64,000 nt of DNA, taken from Torreya grandis (Eukaryota > Streptophyta > Pinopsida > Cupressales > Taxaceae). The stretch lies in the NCBI GenBank assembly GCA_037957365.1, contig JARHVA010000021.1, positions 6,683,501-6,747,500 of the forward strand. The letters run 5' to 3'. The notes beneath the pieces were generated by a model. It did not search any database, was not told the DNA's origin, and was given only the letters and a program-made list of their open reading frames with translations. Below are positions 56,154 through 64,000 of the stretch, one piece after another. The translations under genes were made by a program, and so were the position numbers. The number at the start of each line of letters is the position of its first letter. Positions within the stretch are counted from its first letter, which is position 1.

Positions 56154-57819
56154 TTGATGGCTATGTATGGAGAGAATTGTTATGTTATATTTCCTTATCA
56201 GCCCAATGAGGGATCATACCAGCCTGGTAAGGGTATCTATGAGCCTAATCAGCCTTATCAAGGTTATTGTCAAAGCTATGTTGAGCCTTATCAAGTTTCT
56301 CATGATCCTTATTATCAAGAACATGACTCTTACCTTCCTAGTAATCCATATCAGTCTCAGGATCAGATTTCATCTTCCCCATATGGCTATGATGTTACAT
56401 TTGAGCAGTATCGCCTTCAAGAAAAAATGAATGAAATAGAGCTCAGAATATTGGCATATGCAAGAAAGGTTTGTTCTAACTCTCAGTATGAGGAAATAAA
56501 TGGTCTATTTTGAAATCTGTCTAATGATCTAGAAGAGATAAATGGACTATGTATTCTTTCATTAGAAAAAATGGAGGCTTGGGAATGACAGAGAATCGAG
56601 TTAAATGAATTTTTTACAAAAGGCTATGGTGCTTCTTATTCTTATGAAACTCTTAACCATTCCTAGTATGTGCCAAAGGAGCTTCCGAGTTGGAGTCACG
56701 AGCCTAATCAAAAGCCTATTCAAGAGCCTATTCAAGTGGCTATTTATGAGACTAGACCTTCCTATAGTCCCATAATTACCTCACCAATCATCCCTCAAGC
56801 TCAGGTTGTCCAGGTGGACAAGCAGGGTCCAAATTTTGATGAGGTAATGGCCAAGTGGAAGGAACAGAATACAGAGGTTTTTAAGAATTTCTCTTCCCCC
56901 CCTCCAAAACTCCCTAGATGATTCCTTTTCCATCAACATTCCAAAGTATGATCATGACCAGTCTTCCATGCTTCATTTTCCCTCTCAAACAAGTGAATTT
57001 CATCACCCTCCCGCCATCACCCTTCCTCAAGAAGACCCTATTCTTCAGAGTATTGAGAAAGAGGTTGCAGCTACAGGTCAGGTTCTTGTAGAATGTGTAG
57101 AGGATGCTTCAAAAGTGTTTAAGGAGGAAATTCCTATTGATACTTCTCTTGAGGTTGTAATTGAGCATCCAATTATAACTGACAGTGGGAAGACTGATCT
57201 TGATGTGGATGAACTTCAAAAGGCGCTGGTACAAATGGAAGTCATACATGAGTTATAGGGATCTCCTATTGAGAAGGATCCAGATAGCGTGACAACGAAT
57301 TCAGTTCAAATAGACCAAAATGAGGAAAAAAAATATGATTGGCAGCTGTACCTTGAGCCTCTACCAGAGATTGAAGAGCTTTGTACAAATATGTTGGCTA
57401 TTGAAGAGCATGTTTATGAGAAGCTTGATCAAGAATCACCTATTCAAGATCCCAGTATAGATTGGGTTGCATATTCAAAGCTCCTTGAAGAGTTGGATGA
57501 ACTCACAACAGTCAATAAGAAGGATCTGGCCACTCAAGAACCATGCATAAATGGGGTATCACTTGACATGGTGATAGATGACAAGCAATCCGAGAACAAT
57601 CAAGAAATACTTGGTGAGTTTATCTTTATTGGTGACTGGTTTGTTGCTGATGACTCATTCAAGAAAGTGATAATACAGTTGGTCGACAAGGCAACTGCCT
57701 CATCAAAGGTTATGACTAACAAACATCTTGCCTTACAAATTGTACCACCTCTCGAAAGGAGTGAGTTCAAGAATTTTCCATTTGATCCAGGCGGATCGTA
57801 CCTTATCATGGTTAACTAG
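56154..57819 (+). pseudogene. ORF of unknown function in the 53704-60372 element
   Basis: One former protein of about 550 residues, now broken. 56154-56513 is Tyr/Pro/Gln-rich ('NEGSYQPGKGIYEPNQPYQG') and turns helical at its end. After three stops the same frame continues at 56670-56921. A frameshift, probably in the run of seven C near 56896-56902, moves it to the phase of 56968-57258 and 57289-57819. The C-terminal half is acidic ('LPEIEELCTNMLAIEEHVYE') and ends 'FDPGGSYLIMVN'. The Tyr-rich start resembles the N-termini of some plant Gag-like proteins, but I find no Gag core or zinc knuckle. Confidence 0.6.
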
Positions 57820-58096
57820 GTTATTTTAGTTGTTTTTACTTTCCTCCAAGTGCTGTAAAGGCACAGTAGTTTGCTTCAGTTTTGTTTAATAAGTGCTTGT
57901 TTTCACATTTGCTTTTAGTTAGTTTTCTACTTTCGTGTGTTTCCCTTCTTATTTTGAAGGAGGTTATTACAACAATGATCAGAGTAGATTTTTTTTCGAT
58001 CTAAGATCGGATTCACCATCAAAAAATTTGAATAGCATTTATACATGGCCTGGGCCCTCAAGCATAGTAGGCATGCTTCCTGCTGAGTCCCCAAAA

Positions 58097-60372
58097 TGTT
58101 AACAAATCTTCCACGAGTCAGATTTTTTCTTGCTATTTGGTGTAGACATTCGGTAGATAAAAAACTAGTTCATAGAGTACAGGGTCTGGTAAAGCTTCTT
58201 CAGAGTCTTGTCTAGAATTCACAAGGTTAGCCTTTTTCGAATCATCGGCAAATTTCATTTTTATTGGTTCATTCTTTGGTTCAATCAAACAGTTCGTCAG
58301 TCAGTTCAACGTTTGTTTGGACCGTTGAACCAAAATTTGGTTCAACGTCTTGGTTCAAGGCTTGGTTCAACATGTTGTTTCAATGTTTCGGTTCACCCAA
58401 AGGGTTCAACGCAAGTTCAAAGCCGTGGTTCAATGATCGCTTGAACCTTTGAACCAAAATTTGGTTCAATGGTGGGTTCAAAGAAGCGGTTCAATCACTT
58501 GGCCGGCAAAGACAGCCAGGAGGACACCTTGCACATGGACTGACACTTGGATGGCTTGCTGAAAGGCACGTGGACTGCACGTGGACTGTTTTCCATCTAA
58601 AACTTGCACTGCCGAAAGGCACATTAAAAAAAAAGTGAAGGGCGAAGATATATCCTTCAGAATTTTTGTCCGAAGGAATTTGGCAGGTCGAAGATGCATC
58701 CGAAGGACCATTGCAAAAGTCTGGGTGCTTCCAACTTTTTCGAACTGACTGTGGAGGACATGTAGGCTGACGAAAAGCACTTGGTCGGCAAAGATAGTTG
58801 AAGAATACATAGACAACCTTGCCACGTAGACTGACACAAGGGCACTGTGTGGACTGCCTGCTGGAGAACACATGGCTGCCAAAAGGCGCATTTCAATAGA
58901 GCACAGGCAAAGAGAAAAGAATCCTTCAGACAAAAAGTCTGAAGGAATTTGGAAGAAGACAAATCAAGCATATAACAAAGTCCCCGAGTTTTTTTCAAAA
59001 GGACGCTGACAGATATAAAGCCAGTGACCAATAAGAGAAAAGAGCCTACAGAGAAGACTAAGTCCGTGGGAAAAACAAGATGAAAGACAATGAAGGAATA
59101 AAGCTTTCGGTGACGTCCCATAGGCCATCAAATTTGGACAGTGGGAAGTAACCGTTGGAAGCAAAATAGCAAAAAAAACCAAAATAAATGAAGTCGACTG
59201 TGTAAAAGAATGGAAAATAGATAAACCGTCGAAAGAGATGAATACTGCCAGAAATAGATATACACAGAAAAACCACAATAGAGCAGATTCCATGCAAGGA
59301 GTAGGCTATTTTCAAACATCAATCGAAGCTTCAGTTAACGAATTATTAAAGTCATATTCATATCCAATCAGCTCATGCATCCAAAGGACTAAATTCGGTT
59401 TCAACAGGAGTTTCGAGTCTATATTTGGAGTTGACTAGTCTAGATTTGGAGTTAACTAATTGATCAAACGCCGCATCCACTAGAAGATTTACATGCAAAG
59501 AAGAGGTGGACGGTTGATGACAAGGATGAGTGCGCTTCATCAAACAAATAAAATTCATGCAAGGACAAAGAGAAAAAAACATATTTTATTTTAAGGCCAA
59601 GAAAAGCTTGAGTTAACAAAAGAAGATCTTTCTCTTCAAGTTTCTACGCCAATCTTAGGCCTATTGTAATTTCCTATATAATGGCTTTCAGCCTTGTTTT
59701 AAGGGATCCAATCTCTCTTGGTTAGACCAGACTCTGCCATTAAGAGTTGTGTAACCTTTTCGATCAATAAGAAGGAGTGTACTTTTAGATTTCAAGCATG
59801 GCATAGTGTATATTTCTTCAGCAATTTGTATAAGTGGTAGAGTTTTTCTCCCTTCCCAAATTCTGTTCATACCTAGTTGCTGTATTGTCCTTGTGTAGGT
59901 CATGTTAAAGTGTTCTTTATTGTCTTTTGATGAGACTGTAAGTGGATGTAGGCAGCTGCAAAGTGTCTTTTATCAGACCTCTCTACACCATTTCCCTCAG
60001 GTTTTAGTCATTGGACCGAACCTCTACATGAAATACTTATGCACAAGTGATTAATTGAAGTCTAAGGTCTTCCTTCTCTATTGTTCGCTCAGTGTTCAAG
60101 GTTTCGAGCTGAGGAGGATCATAGTTCCGGTGTATCACCCCCTTTTAGGTAGGATTTCCCTTTAAGTTTGTCCTTCTCCCTTTTCCATGGTAGTCAGCAG
60201 TGTAGAGTAGGAATCCTAATTGATACATAATATAGGAACCAGCCTTCTCTGGAGGTTCTTATCACTATTGAGGCACCCACCCTCATGAGGAGATCCCATT
60301 GTTTCAGTCGGATAGAGGACTGGCCGTTTTGCACACATCTTCGAATCAGGGCGCAGCTCCAGGTTGACAAGA
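58097..60372 (+). repeat. 3' LTR (2276 bp) of the 53704-60372 element
   Basis: Collinear with the 5' LTR. Small differences include an extra 'catgttgtttcaa' near 58367 and a changed hairpin loop at 58922-58946. The last bases read GACAAGA instead of GACAACA. Confidence 0.95.
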
Positions 60373-60377
60373 GTTCA

Positions 60378-61345
60378 CTCACTACTATTTGACACATCAA
60401 CATTAATATGGCTAGCGTGTATGGAATCCACCATATAATATAATATGATATAGAAGTTAAACTTATATTATTTTCTCTTAAAATAAATGTATTAGATTTT
60501 TATGAAATCTTATCTTCAAACAACATATATAATTAAGATGAACTAAGATTTAGTTTAAATAACCAATTCAAAAAAAGAGGTAAGAATTTATCCCTTCTAT
60601 ATAAATTAACAACCATAAAAAATCCCCTAACAAAAAAATCTATCCGTTAATTTAGTCATATATTTATGAATACTTGAAATAAGATTCAAATACTCTTTAT
60701 CCCCTCAAATGATACGTCATTTTTATATTATCCTAGAGCCTTAAAATATAGCATCTCTATGATGATAAAATCTATTGGAGGTAAAACTATATCTTACCCC
60801 TCAAATGATATGCCATTTTTATATCATCTTAAAGCCTTAGACTATACCATCTCTATGATGATAAAATCCATTGGAGGTAGTACTTTTATAAGCCTTAGAC
60901 TATACCATCTCTATGATGATAAAATCCATTGGAGGTAGTACTTTTATAGATGCTTATGAAACTAGCATGAAAGAAGAGAATAGTTTGATACAAGAGAGGA
61001 AAGTATTGCTTAGAACACTTATGTCTTTATTTATAAAGATGTAAAACCTTATAAGAGTGCTTGTTTCTTTGAGAAATACCTATGATAAAACAAACACTTG
61101 TAGAAGTCCAAAGTAGTCCTCATAGCCCAAGTATTCCTCAAATTGCTATGGAAATGGATGGATTCAAGAATATGTTGAAAAATGTCTCCAATGAGATGTT
61201 ATCCTTCATAAGACAACAAGCTCAAAATTAGCCAAGGCCATATTATCCCTATAACCCAAATGTCAACCAAAATACGCTCAATCAATGGACATATAGTTCT
61301 AACTAGATCCATGTATCTATAAATTATCAATTTTAATAGAGTTAT
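60378..61345. repeat. AT-rich stretch with tandem repeats and a gag-like scrap
   Basis: Holds the tandem repeats at 60701-60948. At about 61086-61300 a plus frame reads 'SPSIPQIAMEMDGFKNMLKN', then 'PRPYYPYNPNVNQNTLNQW', which has the look of the Gln/Pro/Asn-rich region near a retrotransposon Gag C-terminus. No complete domain. Confidence 0.45.
60701..60948. repeat. Nested tandem repeats: 96-bp and exact 58-bp units
   Basis: A unit starting CCCCTCAAATGATA recurs after 96 bases (60701 and 60797) with substitutions. Within its second copy AGCCTTAGACTATACCATC... of 58 bases is duplicated exactly (60833-60890 and 60891-60948). Confidence 0.9.
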
Positions 61346-61757
61346 TTTTAGAGAATAGCTAGCCTTCACAATAATTTATACATTGTAATATGAATAATTA
61401 TGAGAGTAATAATTTATTATTATGGATAGTTAGTTTATTATAATAGTTTTGATTAGAATATATTATTAGTTGTATTATTGCTATAAGTTATAATAATAGT
61501 ACGCAAATAAGTTTGTTATTATTTACGTATAAAATATTGTGTATCCGAATAAAATATTGGTAGAGATATGATTTCCCCAATTATAAAAAAATATTTTCTT
61601 ATATAATTGTAAATTTCTATATCAATTTATTATCAAAGTATGTGAATAATATTATATATTATCAATGTGATTAAATATTCTCTATACTTGACCTGTGGGT
61701 TCTATTGAAATTTATGTGCATGAAATGAAGCTTTAATAAACTTTGTTTGATCCTAAT

Positions 61758-61772
61758 AGTAGTATCAGAGCA
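61758..61772 (+). other. Primer binding site, initiator tRNA-Met type
   Basis: TAGTATCAGAGCAGGG-type sequence, one base from the plant consensus TGGTATCAGAGC. It places the 5' LTR to its left and the element on the plus strand. Confidence 0.75.
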
Positions 61773-61999
61773 GGGTATTATCAAAGCATGGTTGTACATT
61801 GTCCATTTCAATGAAAGTCGTATAAAATTTCTAAAGAGCAAATTAGGTGTATGTTTGCAAATAATATTGAGTGTGACAGTCACCAAAATTCTTTGTATTA
61901 GATCTATACGCAGCGTAAGCGTAGTGGAGCCAATTCATCAATCAGTATGAGCATATAGCTTTCCAAATATCACGAACTATTTGGAACTTGTGTAGTCTA

Positions 62000-62650
62000 T
62001 GGCTACATATGAAGATGTGCTTTAATTTCATACGATGAAGCATTTGTTGATCCTTTCGTGCATCAAATTGGATGCAATCCAACAGTCCTACACCAGATTG
62101 GTTCACCATTACGGTTTTAAAATCTGCAATACTACATTCTTCCTACTTGCATCGATTCTGTGCACAATTGAATATATAAATAGCGTGAAGTACAGAATTG
62201 CATTTCATCAAGACCACGCCGAGCTCTTTATCCGCATCACTCATGCCGTGCGAATCACCGCTTGCAGCGTTCTAATATCTTCTGTATGATTTCAATTCTA
62301 CTATGGCATCATCTTATATTCTTTGTCATCATCTCTACATCTGAAGACAGTGTAATAATATCTGGCAATAAAGCATGTTGTATTATTCTGTTGCATGCAA
62401 AGTTATACAACTTACTCTGCCCATATTGATTGCTGGCAATTCTGAAAGTACCTTGGTGTATTGATTGATTTTGAAGTACTTTGGCGAACCAACCACAGGA
62501 CTGATAGAGTCCACATGTATTTTTTCTTGGAGAGAAAGCGGAGCCTGCATTTGGATCGTGTTGATCAAGCATTGCCTTACCTAAACATTGGATCCTCGAC
62601 TGCCACACGGTTGTGCATCCCAACAAGATCAACTGCGACTCAAACTGTTA
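62000..62650. other. GC-richer segment of unknown origin inside the 61346 element
   Basis: Visibly richer in G+C and CpG than both flanks. It carries overlapping open frames on both strands (for example 62309-62632 minus, 62461-62655 plus), none with a domain I know. It may be captured host sequence. A run of 19 T follows at 62663-62681. Confidence 0.3.
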
Positions 62651-63915
62651 CTTAGGTGTGAGTTTTTTTTTTTTTTTTTTTAAATATATTTTTAGCTTTT
62701 TCATTGTAGGTATCGGTATTTGGTATTTTAGGTTATATTATAAATTCGTTTATTAATAGTTTTTAGATTGGTCAAAAGTCATAACGTAAATGTTGTTTTT
62801 TTAATGAATCGAGTATTATGTTATTTGTCAAGTGTTATATTTAAGAATTTGTACTTCGATGTCATATGGAAATTAAAAAAATAAAAAATAAAAATAAAGT
62901 GTCGAATGTTTATGTTTATTATTGTTAAAGTCATACTAGTTGTAATGTTTAGTTATTTAAAAAAAATTATCTTCTTATCTATCATAAAAAAGTATTAAAA
63001 GTCTGTTAATTGAGTCAAGTCTAACATGTCAAAAGTGTTATTTAGTTTGTCAAATTTAATTTTTAATTAGATTTTGATTATGAGTCGTGAGTTAAAAGTT
63101 ATCGAGTCAATAGTTGAGTTAAAGTCAAATATGTCATTAGTCAAACTTTTTATTGTAACAGACGTATTATTACTTGTATGGAACGTTCAAATTATGGAGG
63201 GATTTTTCTCAAAAAATTAATACATCTAATATTTGTAATTTCATCAACTGAGTAAGAAACAACCTACTAGAGGTTGGAGGATACTGGAGGATGGAGGCTT
63301 TTTGCACCTCTCATTAGCCACTAATGAAGGGGTGCTTCTTGCGATAGTGGCACGCATATATATATTTTCTATTTTCAGCATTTGTTTGTGTGTGATGAAT
63401 AAGAGCTATATTTACTTATTTTTCTCACATAGGACACTACGTAAAAAAGGTGTTTAGAAGAAACACAAATGTGGTAATAGTTAGGAGAGGAGCTACTGCA
63501 GAGACCTTGCGACTACCTTATTTATGGAGACGATCCATTAGTGCCATGTTCATTATGGTCATGTAAAGTAAATGCGGGATGGATTCCTTTGCACAGTAGC
63601 GGTCATGTGCAGAAGATCACATCAATAGTATGCATGCTTAAGAGTATGTGGTGGTATACAGTTCTGTTCGTGTCAGTTCTTGAAGGTAGGAGTGAAAGTT
63701 GAATAGATGGTGTTCCTATCGTGGTTTCCACACTATTAGGTTGATGTGTTCCCTCAATGAATGGTTAATGGAAGATGTTCTTGTTCAAAGTTCCCACACT
63801 AATTCGATTGATGTGTTCACCATAGTGAATGGTTGATATGAAGTTGATGTGTTCCTTCATTACTTTCATTAAGTCCTGTGAAACACAAATTACCATGTAA
63901 GGCCTAAGGGGAAAA

Positions 63916-64000
63916 TGTTAGGGAATAGTTAGTCCTCATAGTAATTTGTACACCATAAAATGAATAATTATGAGAGTAATAATTCACTATTACAAATAGT
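63916..64000 (+). repeat. 3' LTR, partial, of the 61346 element
   Basis: The first 85 bases of the LTR, ending with the window. Matches 61346-61430. Confidence 0.75.

Larger units (their letters stand above)
53704..60372 (+). mobile_element. Complete LTR retrotransposon, 6.67 kb, non-autonomous
   Basis: Two LTRs (53704-55991 and 58097-60372) start TGTTAACAAATC and end GGTTGACAACA / GGTTGACAAGA. The flanks are perfect 5-bp repeats, GTTCA at 53699-53703 and at 60373-60377, so both ends are exact. The primer binding site is at 55997-56014. The 2.1 kb internal region holds one broken ORF without Gag, protease, RT or integrase motifs that I recognise. In a 245-base stretch compared by eye the LTRs differ at about 8% of sites, largely C/T and G/A, suggesting methylation-driven decay and considerable age. 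Confidence 0.95.
61346..64000 (+). mobile_element. LTR retrotransposon, cut by the window end
   Basis: The 5' LTR (about 61346-61755) begins TTTTAGAGAATAGCTAG, and the matching 3' LTR starts TGTTAGGGAATAGTTAG at 63916 after a purine-rich AAGGGGAAAA (63906-63915). The shared core 'gaataattatgagagtaataatt' is identical. A Met-type primer site follows the 5' LTR. The internal region (about 2.1 kb) shows no pol domain; its first part (62000-62650) is GC-richer. Confidence 0.75.

Noticed and set aside
58478..59315. Several overlapping minus-strand frames of 85-154 codons (and the matching set at 54074-54943)
   Set aside because: They lie in the LTRs of the 53704-60372 element, exist in several phases at once and have no known domain. 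They are shadows of the repetitive LTR sequence.
1..64000. CRISPR arrays, bacterial operons, tRNA or rRNA genes
   Set aside because: No regularly spaced repeats, no operon layout, and no tRNA cloverleaf or rRNA text was noticed by eye. A dedicated tRNA scan would be needed to exclude a tRNA gene fully.

Overview
This window looks like intergenic nuclear DNA from a seed plant, most likely a gymnosperm. It is very AT-rich and has no bacterial-style gene packing. Almost every recognisable segment is a decayed or nested transposable element. I can support only one normal host gene, a two-exon F/S/K-type dehydrin at 50736-51465. The gymnosperm assignment rests on the dehydrin layout (F-segment-like start, S-segment split by an intron, no Y-segment) and on the many old LTR elements. 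It is an inference, not a proof.

Layout. 1-1370: 3' part of a Ty1/copia element on the minus strand (RT tail, RNase H, LTR). 2856-6994: a 4.1 kb LTR element with about 440 bp LTRs, an initiator-Met-type primer binding site and no recognisable pol. 8371-36047: a tandem duplication of about 13.9 kb. Each copy carries an LTR element with very long LTRs (about 5.2 kb) around a 4.1 kb internal region encoding Gag, an aspartic protease and an acidic linker, but no RT or integrase that I can find. The right-hand element (23266-37822) is complete. It sits inside one LTR of an older Ty3/gypsy element ('E') whose remains run to 44635. E's other LTR preserves the unoccupied version of the insertion site. 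46400-50042: a decayed autonomous Helitron (Rep and PIF1-like helicase). 50417-51465: dehydrin promoter and gene. 51920-52126: an unrecognised open exon-like piece. 53704-60372: a complete LTR element with a perfect 5-bp target duplication (GTTCA), 2.28 kb LTRs and one broken ORF of unknown function. 60701-60948: short tandem repeats. 61346-64000: another LTR element with a Met-type primer site, cut by the window end.

How the parts relate. The insertion order can be read from the nesting: E first, then the giant-LTR element into E's LTR, then the tandem duplication covering most of it. The dehydrin is boxed in by a Helitron about 0.4-0.7 kb upstream and an LTR element about 2.2 kb downstream. 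Its short upstream region still has a TATA box, an ABRE-type site and two DRE/CRT cores, consistent with drought, cold or ABA control. All alignments, identities and boundaries were read by eye and should be treated as approximate to a few bases.
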